The notes under the pieces: generated by a model
What the model was told of the DNA's origin: nothing
Seen by the model: only the letters and a program-made list of their open reading frames with translations
The model's database searches: none
From: Glandiceps talaboti
Taxonomy: Eukaryota > Hemichordata > Enteropneusta > Spengelidae
Direction of reading: 5' to 3'
Length of the DNA: 64,000 bases
Assembly: GCF_964340395.1 (NCBI RefSeq)
Contig: NC_135556.1
Span: 6,861,001 to 6,925,000, forward strand
Part shown: piece after piece, positions 9,601 to 20,914 of the stretch
Position numbering within the stretch: the first letter of the stretch is position 1
How the letters are laid out: every line of letters starts with the position of its first letter
Position numbers and translations under genes: made by a program

Positions 9601-10318
9601 TATTTACATTCATAGAAATATATTTGACAAATTATATATATATTAGTTGATTAATTGACATTCATAGAAATATCATATTTAGCAAATTATATTTGTCAGT
9701 TGATATATTTACATTCATAGAAATATCATATTTGATAAATTATATATATTAGTTAAATAATTTACACTCAAAAAAATATCATATTTAGCAAATTAAATTT
9801 GTTAGTAGATTTATTTACATTCATAGAAATATATTTGACAAATTATATATATATTAGTTGATTAATTGACATTCATAGAAATATCATATTTAGCAAATTA
9901 TATTTGTCAGTTGATATATTTACATTCATAGAAATATCATATTTGATAAATTATATATATTAGTTAAATAATTTACACTCAAAAAAATATCATATTTAGC
10001 AAATTAAATTTGTTAGTAGATTTATTTACATTCATAGAAATATATTTGACAAATTATATATATATTAGTTGATTAATTGACATTCATAGAAATATATTTA
10101 GCAAATTATATTTGTTAGTTGATTTATTTACATTCATAGAAATATATTTGACAAATTATATATATTAGTTGATTAATTGACATTCATAGAAATATCATAT
10201 TTAGCAAATTATATTTGTTAGTTGATTTATTGACATTCATAGAAATATCATATTTGATAAATTGTTTGCATTTTCTTTTTACAGAGGTACAAGGAAGAGA
10301 AGGTCAAGGAAGGACTAA
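6538..10318 (+). CDS. Calnexin, C-terminal part (five exons)
   Basis: Spliced coding segments 6538-6684, 7354-7470, 8130-8258, 9088-9263 and 10285-10318 join in frame with canonical GT/AG sites. Calnexin is the ER membrane lectin chaperone that holds monoglucosylated glycoproteins for folding. Seen here are the end of the lumenal lectin domain (SAVGLELWSMSDGILFDNF, WAEKTWLMK), one membrane segment (PWLWAVYGLIVIIPIALCF), a strongly acidic cytosolic tail and a basic C terminus (RKRRSRKD) resembling the RKPRRE ER-retention end of vertebrate calnexin. The proline-rich arm and the rest of the lectin domain are encoded upstream of the window. Versus human calnexin, the paired juxtamembrane Cys (palmitoylation site) is absent. 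Introns carry a DIRS element, a MITE and an AT-rich satellite. Confidence 0.93.
7354..7470 (+). CDS. Calnexin exon: membrane segment
   Basis: 39 codons, phase 0, acceptor ttctgcag, donor GTAAGT. It encodes the lumenal stalk (ESVVGSLMNATEDR) and the membrane helix ending SYLFPR. Confidence 0.92.
7738..8050. mobile_element. MITE family A, copy 1 (calnexin intron)
   Basis: About 310 bp with imperfect terminal inverted repeats: GGTAATCAAGG-TTTCGG-TTTAC-TATAGACACAAAC on the left, and the reverse complement of the same motifs on the right (TTTAGTTTGTGTCTATCTTT to ATTACTAGAGTT). The interior matches copies at 11371 and 12495, for example ATCTAATCACACTGTGATC and GTGTAAACATTGGAA. No coding capacity. 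Confidence 0.75.
8130..8258 (+). CDS. Calnexin exon: start of cytosolic tail
   Basis: 43 codons, phase 0, acceptor tgtgacag, donor GTATGT. The encoded peptide begins SKSKPHPKKTDEASPDD and is Lys/Glu-rich. Confidence 0.9.
9088..9263 (+). CDS. Calnexin exon: poly-acidic tail
   Basis: 58 codons plus 2 nt. An almost pure purine stretch encodes a long Glu/Asp run, ending PEEDLSP and the first two bases of an Arg codon. Acceptor attacag, donor GTGAGT. The GAA/GAG-repeat nature makes length polymorphism likely. Confidence 0.9.
9480..10262. repeat. AT-rich satellite with 211-bp higher-order unit
   Basis: Monomers of about 50-60 bp built on ACATTCATAGAAATAT and CAAATTATAT alternate in several variants. 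The set repeats: the segment GACAAATTATATATATATTAG recurs at about 9626, 9837 and 10048, that is every 211 bp, with near-identical sequence between. It fills most of the last calnexin intron and stops about 20 bp before the last exon. Confidence 0.9.
10285..10318 (+). CDS. Calnexin last coding exon
   Basis: Completes the split Arg codon, then encodes GTRKRRSRKD and a TAA stop. The acceptor is ctttttacag. The basic C terminus fits an ER-retention signal. Confidence 0.9.
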
Positions 10319-11370
10319 AACAAAATGTGATTTATGATTACTGGTATATCAATCAACAGCAATATAATATTATAGCATTTAGCCCTTGGATTTACCAAAC
10401 CAATCTCTTTCTTCCATCTGTACCAGAGTAGTCTTGTTCTACTCCAGGGTTCAACGACCTCAATAGCTGGAAGGTGTCAAAACAAAATGGCTGATCTGTC
10501 TACAGTTTGTACATGATTGACGGAAGATCAGTCAGAAATTTTAAACTAAACAAACTTATTCAGGTATTGTAGGTAGATATATTAAAATAATGTTAATTTT
10601 TTTTTTTTGTCCTAAAATATCTCGGAAGGTAGAGATGTTTGGAAAAGGCCACTTAAGCAAGTTGAGTAGATTCCCTTTATTGCTGGAAGCAGCTTGATTC
10701 TGTCACCTTTCATGAAAATATTTGAAACAAATATTAGAAATGATAATAATGATGAGGTTTCTAAATTTACTTGATGCGTTTATTTTCCTTGATGTGAGCG
10801 AGTGAGTGGAAATGAATTTTGAACACTTTGTGTATTTATTTCCACATAATTATCTCATGTCGTAAGATACTAAGTCTCAAATTCATATCTCAAAATTAAA
10901 TGAATAAGTTGCAATACTGCAATTTAGGCTCTTAGTAGAACCTCATCTGAGGCCGTACAAATTCTGTCGGACACCAGAAAGGCAGGTGAAATGATGCAGG
11001 GATTTAAGTGGTCTTGCCAAACTGAAATAGGTGGGGGGATTTTGTGATGATGTAATTTTTTTTTTATACCTTTACACTGATGGCAAGAATTTGGGGAGGG
11101 AAAGTGAATGTCTGTGAATATTAAATTAAATAGGTGTGTTTGTCATGGTTAGGGGAAAGTGCAGACAGAAACAGAAACAAATTTTAAGCTTTCTAGAAAT
11201 GTGAGGCTTTGATAGACATTGTTGTGGTGCAAGCTTACGGCAAACATTTTGTGTATGTTGCACTTGTCTGTTCGTTTCCAATTTCTCTAATGGCTTCTAG
11301 CATATTTTGTCTTTTTAAAACTGAAACGTTGCACATTGAAATGGATGGTAAATGTTGCTTAATTATGACA

Positions 11371-11697
11371 ACACTCGTAATCCATCCATCGGTTTACTAA
11401 GATAGACGCAAAGTAAATCTATTGTTTTTCAATGTGGTAGGTAAAGTAGGGATATCAGTCCCTCTGTTGTGTGATTCTAATCACCCTGTGATCAACATAG
11501 TGTAAACATTGGAAGTGCCAAAACAGTACTGCAAGTTCATGTAACCCTGGATAAACTAGTTTTCAGAGACACCTCCTTACTGAGACTATCATTAAACCAA
11601 CATCCATTCAATAGCTTATCACTGTTGTTTCAACATGTTGTGACAATAGTTTTAGTTTGTGTCTATCTTAGAAAACCGAAGGCTCAACTACCAGGGT
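11371..11697. mobile_element. MITE family A, copy 2
   Basis: Outer inverted repeats are CGGTTTACTAAGATAGAC on the left and GTCTATCTTAGAAAACCG on the right. The interior is about 80% or more alike, by eye, to copy 3 (TTGTGTGATTCTAATCACCC, GTGTAAACATTGGAAGT). No ORF. The target duplication is not clear. Confidence 0.8.
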
Positions 11698-12494
11698 AAA
11701 ATTATGAACTCTCGCAATGTGCATCTTTACAAACCTTGCACTGAGATTGCATCCTGAGGGTTACGTGGAACAGACAATCAAAGTAAACTTGTTGGAATAG
11801 TATGTTTCATAGGAATAAATGTTTGAAGTATTGTTCAAAGACTTTTTTGTTTCTCCCAAAATATTGTTCTTTTACTTGTGCCATGTCTGTGGGTGTTTTA
11901 AGGATACATGTAATACTAGATTATGTCATTTAATGTATTTTGCATACTAGTATCAATGAAAAGTACTCATGTGTGTGTTTTGTATTTGTTGGGTCCAATT
12001 TGAAGACAACATTTTTTTTTTGAAAATTTGACATCAGATCAGTTGTGGTCTTTATGGAACATTTAGTAGTTGTCAGAAAAAAGGAAAGCTTGTGTGACTT
12101 TGTGGACAACGAAAGTTGAGTGTTTTGTCTGTGTAATGAATCTGCTATAAAGTAAACATCTCTTTTAGTTGTAATATAGCATATTTTGTACTTTAGTTAA
12201 TATTCCTGTGTCCCTTGTATGTTTTGTAGATATGCTAAAAGATCATACCTCAATGTGAAACAGAAACAAAAAAAAAAAGAAGTTTGTGTGCTTAATCGTT
12301 AACGGCATGTTTTTTATTTTGAAGTCTTAAACAGTTTTTTTGTTGATTATAGATAAAAGTAACACAATAGTTTCAATTTCCTTTTAAAGCAAGGAAATCA
12401 ACCCAGTTTGTTATGAAATGGGTTTGCTACTGATATCCACAGTCGTCAGTTTATCAAATGGAAATATTATCTAAACAAGTTGGCAATTTACAAC

Positions 12495-12799
12495 ACCGGT
12501 AATTTGAGCCTTCAGTTTGGTAAGATAGACGCCAACTAAATCTATTGTTCTTCAATGTGGTAGATTACACAAGTGGGAGATATTGGTTCCTCTGTTGTGT
12601 GATTCTAATCACCCTGTGATCAAGATAATGTAAACATTGGAAGTCCCAAAACAGCACTGCAAGTTTATAGAACTTGAACTCCCTACTGAGACTATAATTA
12701 AACCAACATCCATTCAATTGCTTATCACTGTTGTATCAACATGTTGTGACAATAGGTTTAGTTTGTGTCTTAGAAAATCAAAGGCTCAAATACCAGGGT
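12495..12799. mobile_element. MITE family A, copy 3
   Basis: Left end CCGGTAATTTGAGCCTT with TAAGATAGAC inside it; right end AGGCTCAAATACCAGG. The interior matches copy 2 closely. Together the three copies define inverted repeats of about 45-50 bp. Confidence 0.8.
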
Positions 12800-14363
12800 A
12801 AAATGTATCAAAAATTGACTGAATTTTACAGTTGACACAAAACCACACAAAAAGACACAAAAAGTTGGCAGAATTGCATTTTATATTTGTTTGTTTTGTA
12901 CTTACATATTTGCAAGAATCACAGCATTTTTAGGCAAATTGTGGTATTTATATTGTGACTGTTTTGTTTTTTAAATAGAAAAGAATTGTTTGTGCTTTTG
13001 CCTTCAGTCATGTATCATTTTGGTCTGTAAAATATGCTGTGTCGTGGTGCCACATGGGGGGGGGGGATGACGACGGTGACGACGACGACAAGATGACGTA
13101 TCTTACATTTCTCAAGAACAGAAGTCAGAAAAAGTACTTTATACAGTATGTGCATGCATGGATGTAAATGTGCTAACTGTCTAACAACAGACTCATGTTC
13201 TTGGTGAAATGTTGATCCCTTAACATAAGAAAAAAAACGTGATCTTGTCATCGTTCTGTCGTTGCTGTTTCTACAGTGTATACACAATGCTTACTGTTAC
13301 CATGGCAATGTACTACATAAAACACTTCTCTAGCACTTACACATTACAGACTTGCTAGTTTTTGTAGCAGTTATCTCACCAAGTTCTTTCATACATTTAA
13401 CAAGGTATTGTTTTTTTCAACCATTTCACTTTTTTTTGGACAAATTAGTAAGTCCAAGAATGAACTGGTATTGATTGATGGAGCTGTATTTCATAACTTA
13501 GTTTGCAATTGGTCAATATCTCAACAAATGAGGCCAATCACATTTGCTGTTCTATAGTATATGCAAATTAGTTTTGAATAGGCCAACAACAGTAGCCAAT
13601 CACATTTACTGTTCTACATATGCAAAATTATTTGAAGTAACATCTTCATTTTGTTGTTGTTCACTTTTGCATCATTTATAATGATGCAGTTATTTGAGGA
13701 AATAAAAAAAATGAATGGAATTACAAGTGTCTTTTCTCCCCCTCCCCCACCCCTCCACTGTACACCATGTGTGGATATTGTTGCAGGGTAGAGTCATCAG
13801 TCCAAACATACATGAATGATCAAGAGGAGATATGTCACCAGTCTGGTCTATGGACAGTCTTGCAGTGATCACAACACACTAGTCCCGAAGAATAATGTTC
13901 TTAGTACAAACATTTGGGTTGGTGGGTGGCAGTGTGCCCTGTAAGACCAACTTGATGCACCGCTGACACACACATTTTCTAGTGACATGTCAAAATTTGT
14001 TGTTCCCCTATCTCTTACTATGTGGCAACTCACAAGAAATGCTGGTTTTTATCATTTTGACTTAACAACAAAATTATCATTAGAGGGCACACGTGGGTGG
14101 GTGGGGGTGGGATGGGGAGGTCTTGGTAGATTTGTCATGAGAAACTGTTAGTGTTAGCATCGCATCATTGTTGTAAACCACAGCCTCTTTTACGGCACCA
14201 ACAGCAGAAAAAATGATTGTGAGAATGCATGACGTCAACATAATACCAAGTTTAATATTGCCTTAAATTTGAAGTGGTGCAAAGTGATACAAGCTGAGTT
14301 TATCACCACCTAATTGACTCAAGTGAAAATACCTACATGAAACCTTAGTTAAATTAGTATAAA

Positions 14364-14510
14364 TCCAGCCAAGATTGTTTCAAAACAAAACTGAAGACTT
14401 ATTTGTTCACCAAAGCCTATGGTGTGCTTTCGCCATTCAGTGCTACTGAACAGAACATTGCTCTGGAGATTGGCAGTATAGAAATTTGATTGATTGGTTG
14501 ATTAATATAA
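14364..14510 (+). pseudogene. 5'-truncated LINE 3' end
   Basis: An open frame of about 41 codons ends SSQDCFKTKLKTYLFTKAYG...EIGSIEI, stop at 14487-14489, followed at once by a TTGATTGATTGG-type tail. 'FKTKLKTYLF' next to the stop plus a short repeat tail is typical of the C terminus and 3' end of non-LTR retrotransposons. Only the extreme 3' end survives. Confidence 0.55.
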
Positions 14511-15293
14511 TCTTAATGTCGATGTTTATCTTCGATGCTGAGATGGTAGATTGTACAATCACGATAATATCGACTTCCTTGACAGTTTGGTACACCTACA
14601 ATAAATTAAGTCATTGAATATGTTACTCCTGAATACCAGGGTTGAGTTCTGTCAATATATATGGTTAGATATGCTTCAATATAGTAAAGTAGAATACAAC
14701 ACGAAATCGCGCCAAGTTCCCTACATCAGATTTTAATCAGATTGGTATACCATTTGATCAATTGGTGGCAATCCTGGACGGTGAAATAATATTATTTACA
14801 AGTTATGATCATGGAAAACACGAAATAAATCCTGGTCAAAGCTTTTAAACAGTTGAGTTTTGTTGTGGCCTACTTTTCATTTTTGTTGTTTATAAACAAA
14901 GTAATCAAAGTGAAATGTTAATTCGAAAGACGTTAAGAATTATTTTTCAAAATGCCTGTACATATCTTACCCTAACTCCCCCCCCCCCCCAGCCCCGTTA
15001 AGTCACTATTCCTATTATTGTAAACAATTATAATGAAAAGAAAAATTTTCACATTTTTGGCCCCTTGATATTTTTGGCGGATACGTAGCAGTACACTTCC
15101 AGCCACCTAGATTTTGTAAGTAAATATATGATTTCAAATCAGTATGTCCTTTATTACCTAGGATGGATATTCAGACTTTGGCAGTGAAAGTGATTCCAAA
15201 TTCATGCTGATTTATTTTGGCGTAGTCATTGTTTATCAAAAGCAAAGGTAAGTTTAGAGCCAGTGTACATACGTTTACATCACGTCAATACCG

Positions 15294-15658
15294 TGTACTA
15301 CCACAGCAGAGAGACTATAGCGTTTCAAGCCGCATGATGTTTTTACATCTTCCACAAACTGTTTTGTTATGAAGCACACGAACAAAATACAGGCACTGAC
15401 AGCACGTGCGAATGCACATGAACTGTTACATTTTATCGCACTGTGAACACAAATGAACAATTTTGTGCTTGGGTTTTTATATCTTGTTTCATCTGATAGT
15501 GATGTTGATTTGTATTCACTAGTGAAATAAAATGTTTCATTTTATTTGCTTGCGCACAATATTATGTTTTATGTAATTCGAAACAAAACAAAACTTTGTG
15601 CGAGAGGTAAAAATATGTAGCCTAATTGAAACTCTACAGTAACTCAAGTTGGCAGTAA
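15294..15658. mobile_element. Long-TIR foldback element family B, copy 1
   Basis: The two halves are inverted, imperfect copies of each other: GACTATAGCGTTTCAAG, ATGATGTTTTTACATCT and ACTGTTTTGTTATGAA on the left pair with the reverse complement on the right. A second copy lies at 53866-54222. No ORF. The arms are about 170 bp, so a transcript could form a long hairpin. Confidence 0.75.
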
Positions 15659-15769
15659 TTTACTATGCAGTTCAGTACATGTTGAAATTTGAAAATTAAT
15701 GTACGCGAGTTCTAATATCTGATAATATATAGCAGATAAAAAAGTCACCTCTGACAGTGATTGGGTTAG

Positions 15770-15981
15770 GGCCTTTATAATCTATGTATATAGTTGACTG
15801 CGTCAAATAACTTTGAAAAATGCCGCCAGCGGACTTTAAACTAGTTGACATGCCACTGATCAATAATTCCATTCTTTGAAGTGGGACTGATGACGGAAGT
15901 TTCACATTGAGGAATATGCACTTCCCTACAGACTTCAATCATATAACCCCGTCTCCGGGACCCGTCTAGGCGAGCTCTCAG
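15770..15981 (+). promoter_or_regulatory. Candidate first (non-coding) exon of TRAP-like 1
   Basis: A TATA-like string (TTTATAATC near 15774, TATATAG near 15786) lies about 190 bp before a strong 5' splice site (CTCTCAG|GTAAGG, exon end 15981). If it pairs with the acceptor at 18693, a 2.7-kb 5' UTR intron results. Pure inference; no transcript evidence. Confidence 0.25.
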
Positions 15982-16361
15982 GTAAGGTATGAAACGTTAG
16001 ATGACTTTCGTCAGTTGCTCTTTGTTTATTATATCAAGTACGATGTGTTTGTGTAAACGAATGCCATTGTCTGCAATGGTCATTCTGAGTGTCTATGTTG
16101 TGGTGGGTGGTGAATCGTACTTCACCTTTGTACGTGTGTGTTATGTTGCTACTCTCATCATTACGTGAAAATTATCTCACTTCCTGATACTCAGATTCCT
16201 GTAGCTGTTGCGAATTCCACGTTTATACAAGGACAAAATCCATGGAAAATTTACCATCACTGAACAAATTAGCATAGGAATATAGTGGTTTGTGAATAGC
16301 TCATAGACACACTGTACTAGATACTTTGGAAGCCTTTCACGCTCTCATTAACTTAATGTTT

Positions 16362-16580
16362 TACGGTGGCCAAGTGGTTAAACCACTTGCCTCTTACCAC
16401 TGCGTTTTGGGTTCGAAATCATTCAGAGTTTGATTAAATTTACCACACTGTAAGTAAGAAGAGTGACGTTTAGGATTTCCCCGGGTACTCCTGTTTCCTC
16501 CTGCACTAACATTGAACCAAAGGATGCTGTAAATGGGACTAGCTCCTGTCGGTTATCCAATAAATAAATAAAATTAATTT
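16362..16580 (+). mobile_element. tRNA-derived SINE, plus strand
   Basis: The head has GGTGGCCAAGTGGTTAAAC (tRNA box A region) and GGGTTCGAAATC (box B). A body follows with a CCCCGGGTACTCCTGTTTCC segment, a motif I recognise from SINE bodies, then an AATA-repeat tail at about 16558-16575. It differs from the SINE at 293-657. Confidence 0.75.
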
Positions 16581-17319
16581 GTTCGTTGTGTAGAATATAA
16601 TACAAGTGACCACTAGTTTATTTCACACCTGTTGATACCAAAGCGTGTGTATACATAATGATAACAGCTATAAATAGTCTGAAGAAACTTAGACAAAATA
16701 TCAACTTCTACAAAGTTCTGTTCCGAGGGTTCCTATGACGTGATGTATGCAATTTCATCAGACAAGTTCGAAAACTGACATCCGTGTCTGGAAATTAAGA
16801 AGGTTCAGAATTCAATAGCGTGCATGGTTTCCAAAGATATTTTGACTATCAAGTTTTTTTTAATATTCACCAACTTGTAGTGTTTTAAGCCTGGGTTTTT
16901 AGGTGTAACTTTTAATGATGTATGTTCAAGCATGCATTTGATATTGAAGTAGGTCCTACGACATACAGGCATTGTGTTTACCAAAGACACAGTCTTTTCT
17001 TTGTGTATAACAAGCACTAACCTTTGTCCTTCCATAGCTTATGAGAAGCCGGCAAACCATATTATTTCAACTATGCCGAGTCAACCAGGTCACGACATGT
17101 AAATACAAATCACGGCATATCTCAGGTGCAATCAGCTAGGCAATTTTCTGAATTCTTTTGAAAAAACTGGTTATATGTGTAATGGACTATGTTGACACAG
17201 TTTTGTGTTTCATTAGATTGGAAAGTGAAAGGCGTTCGTATTTGCCCTTCCACTTCAACATTTCACATACATGTAATGCCCTCCCGCTCGATCCACATGC
17301 CCACAGCCTACTACCAAAA

Positions 17320-17435
<116 letters not shown>

Positions 17436-18412
17436 GATCGTGTGTGAACTTCGTTGGCATGCAACTTGTATTTTTACACTGACACCAATTTTTATCATTT
17501 CGTAAACTGTGACAATGGGTATATGATAAAATATAAGCAAACAAACTTGAACTTTACTGTACATCATCTGCATAGAGGTGATTATCTAAACTAAAGGCAT
17601 ACTTGAACTCTGCTGTACATCAGCCTAGATACTTGGTTCATGTAGTTAACTGGCTCAACATACTGACAGGAGCGACAGATGTTCTGGCGAATCACATTGT
17701 CAAGTAGTCTAGTTCCTATACAGTATCGTTACAATTTACACCTTCACTAGATAGAAACCACGTTCGAATCCAGACTAATTGTCAAGCTAAATAGTCAAGT
17801 CTCTGGGCTGTCTTCTTCATGTAATGATATATCAACGTCAGACAATGAAATCATAAATTTTCACGAACCGATATATTGACACTGATTTCAGAGCTTAATA
17901 TTATATAATTGACAAATATCTCTGCCAGTGACAATTTTGTTTTCAAATACGCAGGACACGTTCGTGAATCCTCCCGTACACGGCTGGATCGGGTGTTAAA
18001 ACTTCACCACAAACATCAGTTTCATAACACGGATAGGCTATTGGAATTGATACAGATCGATTAACGAACAAGTCTCTATTTACTTTTGATGACGTCACCA
18101 TATTCCATGCTATGATTTCTACGAATTGTGGTCAGATCACGATAACACCATGAAAAAAGAGGAACTGCCATGATACAGGCCAGTTTGTCCCCTTATCTCC
18201 ACATATTTCCAGTGTACAGTATTCGTCTGTAATTCTTCCACGTTATAATCTATTGCAGTGTTTTGTCTTGTGTATCATACATGTGTCATGTATATTGATA
18301 TATACAGAATACACACAGTGTTCGACAACGATGACAAAGAAACGATCATGACAATGCAGGTATTTTAAAGGCAAAGAGGCGACATATTTGTTGACAGAAG
18401 GAAGAGAGAGAC

Positions 18413-18463
18413 ATACATACATACATACATACATACATACATACATACATACATACATACATA
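18413..18463. repeat. (CATA)n microsatellite
   Basis: About 12 CATA units, 280 bp before the TRAP-like 1 coding exon. Confidence 0.97.
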
Positions 18464-18742
18464 GAAAGAGGCCAGGGGATAACATGACAGGCTTCTGGAC
18501 TGAGGCAAACAGCGTAGATAAGTGAGATATAGGTGTGAAACTTTAGGGGCGAAAACATTAATGAAAAGAAAAACACGAGCATATGTTATTAGTGACTATA
18601 AACATTCTCTTGATGTTAGTTACTGAGAAATCTAATTTCACATGTGAGTTAAAGTAATTTAATTGATGTTTCACATGTGTTTTCTTTTCACAGAGTAAAG
18701 ATTTCTCAAGATTTCTGATCTTGTCTGTTAGAGTTGAACAAG

Positions 18743-20914
18743 ATGACGACAGAATTGCCAGCTCCAACTGTGACGTCACTTTTGACAGACGCGTACGACA
18801 GTAGCCAGAGTGTCTTCAGTACAGAAGTAACCACCGTGGATACCTGTCGTTGTGACCAATGCGATGTGACCGCTGCAGTTCTCGTTACCCTGTTTGTGAC
18901 GATGATTTTGACGGCGTTGATATGTGTTCTGCTGTTTTACTTGTATCTCAAACGACGCAAACCTGCCGCTGGATGGGAAGTCAATCTGGATGGCGAGATT
19001 GCTAACTCAACCGACGTGGATGCCGACAAAGACAACAACACTATCAGAAAAGGGAAACATAATATCGCGTTTGAATCGGAAGAAACGGGAGATGACCAAG
19101 TATCTTTGTCTACACCACAAATCACCTTCATAAATGAAGAAAATGGCAATGACGAAGAGCGAAAGTTGCAAAGTTCTAGATCTCGAGATGATCAGAATGA
19201 CATCGTTGACACCGACAAGAAACATAACACAAGAAGGAAGAAATCTAGGTTTCGGTTTTTAAAGAAACAAAATAAAGCATTGCAAAACGAATATGCCAAT
19301 CCTGCTGATGTAGGAGCAGACGACAGTGTATATGAAAACGAGGACATTGAGTCAGGGTTAAAGGTCGCGACGTCTGAACAAGAAAACACAGAAGGTGGAG
19401 AGATGTACGATGACATCACTGATGAATGCAAGGATGACGATCGAAGTTCACAACCACATACTAAACTTGAAGATGTGATGCCGAGGAGTGCGGGAAGTAA
19501 AGTAGTGCACAAGAAAGAAGACAATGTAAGGGACCCGGATGACGAGACGACAGTAATCCAGGAGGAAATATTAAACGAGAAAATGGAAGTCTCATATACA
19601 AACCAAATTGAGGTAGTGGAGGGATTGGGGAAAGGGGAGAGGAGTACCCCCCACGGGGATGACAGTGAGTTGAATTTGACAGATGAATCAATTGTAAATT
19701 CCAAGGATTATGGAGATGATGATAGCTTGTATGAAGATGTTAATTATGATGACAACAAGAACAAGACAGGGTCTAGAAACGAGATAGACAACACAGCTGA
19801 TAAGGGAAACGTTGAAAAGGGTGCTAAATCCAGTGTTGATGGACAAAAAACAGGACAAACCAACGGCAAAACGAAAACTGGTAAACCATTTCGATTCAAT
19901 GTTTTCAAAAGAAAGAAAGCGTCAGACAAAGATAATGAGAAGGAGGATAAAACTCCAGCAGTAGCTGATGATGATGATGATGGTTTGATATATGAGGATG
20001 TTGACGCTGATGAGAATATGGACGTTGAACGTGACTCGGAGTCAAAAACTAAGATGGAAGACAAACCAGAAGAGAAAAAGAAAAATGCCATATTAAGTCG
20101 ACTTGGCTTGAAAGGGCGGAAAATGTTCGCAAAAAGCAAAGACAAAAAATCCACAAGTGTAGATGACGAGAATATGAAAGATGATAATAACGATGATGAA
20201 ATTTATGATGATGTTGATGCTGATGACAGCGGTGTTGTGAAGGAAGAACCACCGACTGTGCCTGATGGACTTACATCTGAAGACAGTGCAAAAGATTCGA
20301 AAGAAGATGTGAAAACATCCGACAAGGAAAAGACAGGTAGAAAAAAGAAAAAGCGAGAGAAAAAGAAAGATAAGTTGAAACAAGATTCTGATGAGCTCGA
20401 ATCCAGTGAGAATACAATAACGTACGACAAGGGCCGGGTACAGAGCCGTCCACTACCGGAGTACAGCAATACAACTGAGACAAGAACGAACCGTCCTTAC
20501 TCTGCACTCTTTATGGGTAGTCTCAAACTACAGTCCGAAGAACAAGCTGAATATACAGCCTTGAGTCACGCTGATGCGATGGCTGAGGAAGATGGAGAGG
20601 AGTACCAAGTACCAATTACACCACGTGAAAACAAAAACGAGGATGACGGCGAAATTTATGATTACCCAGACGATTATCCCGGAAACGCCGACAAATTTTC
20701 CGAGGACCTCCCCAACGACACTGGTGGAGAATCCGCACCACAAAACTCTGACGGGAAGGAATCGAAATCTCCGACAATGTCAGCCGAAGTATTAGAAGAG
20801 GAAGGTCAACTGTACGCAAATGATGATCAAATAAAATTAGGAGATGTTGACGCGATGGTGGGCAGTAATTATGAGACTAGCGATGAACCAGGGGAGTTGT
20901 ATGAAAATGTCTAG
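18743..20914 (+). CDS. TRAP-like 1: single-pass multi-tyrosine adaptor candidate
   Basis: 723 residues in one exon; ATG at 18743, exon start 18694 after a 3' splice site. No signal peptide. An outer segment of about 41 residues with three Cys (CRCDQC) leads to one membrane helix (about 42-69, TALICVLLFYLYLKRRK at its inner end), so it should sit N-out. The tail is acidic and Lys-rich, with about 20 tyrosines in SH2-type sites: YxN (YENE, YTNQ, YSNT, YAND, C-terminal YENV), YxxV/I (YDDI, YEDV twice, YDDV) and YxxP (YQVP). SLYEDV and LIYEDV fit the ITIM pattern. The plan matches LAT/PAG/NTAL-type adaptors; homology to them is not shown. Paralogues follow at 27562 and 39239. A docking role for SH2 proteins under a membrane is inferred. 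Confidence 0.8.
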   Translation: MTTELPAPTVTSLLTDAYDSSQSVFSTEVTTVDTCRCDQCDVTAAVLVTLFVTMILTALICVLLFYLYLKRRKPAAGWEVNLDGEIANSTDVDADKDNNTIRKGKHNIAFESEETGDDQVSLSTPQITFINEENGNDEERKLQSSRSRDDQNDIVDTDKKHNTRRKKSRFRFLKKQNKALQNEYANPADVGADDSVYENEDIESGLKVATSEQENTEGGEMYDDITDECKDDDRSSQPHTKLEDVMPRSAGSKVVHKKEDNVRDPDDETTVIQEEILNEKMEVSYTNQIEVVEGLGKGERSTPHGDDSELNLTDESIVNSKDYGDDDSLYEDVNYDDNKNKTGSRNEIDNTADKGNVEKGAKSSVDGQKTGQTNGKTKTGKPFRFNVFKRKKASDKDNEKEDKTPAVADDDDDGLIYEDVDADENMDVERDSESKTKMEDKPEEKKKNAILSRLGLKGRKMFAKSKDKKSTSVDDENMKDDNNDDEIYDDVDADDSGVVKEEPPTVPDGLTSEDSAKDSKEDVKTSDKEKTGRKKKKREKKKDKLKQDSDELESSENTITYDKGRVQSRPLPEYSNTTETRTNRPYSALFMGSLKLQSEEQAEYTALSHADAMAEEDGEEYQVPITPRENKNEDDGEIYDYPDDYPGNADKFSEDLPNDTGGESAPQNSDGKESKSPTMSAEVLEEEGQLYANDDQIKLGDVDAMVGSNYETSDEPGELYENV

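Larger units (their letters stand above)
10319..14339 (+). other. Calnexin 3' UTR and downstream DNA
   Basis: No coding exon seen. The 3' UTR must start here, but its end is not clear. AATAAA-type signals occur near 11814 and 13699. MITE family A copies lie at 11371-11697 and 12495-12799, so they may be transcribed in the UTR. A partial duplication around CAATCACATTT.CTGTTCTA occurs at about 13535 and 13603. Confidence 0.5.

Noticed and set aside
16362-16430. Possible tRNA gene
   Set aside because: Box A and B are present but the full cloverleaf is not evident, and a SINE body and AATA tail follow.
19192-19704. 170-codon minus-strand frame (and similar ones at 39763-40359 and 41560-42405)
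   Set aside because: Antisense shadows of the acidic, Ser/Asp-rich adaptor-like coding sequences.
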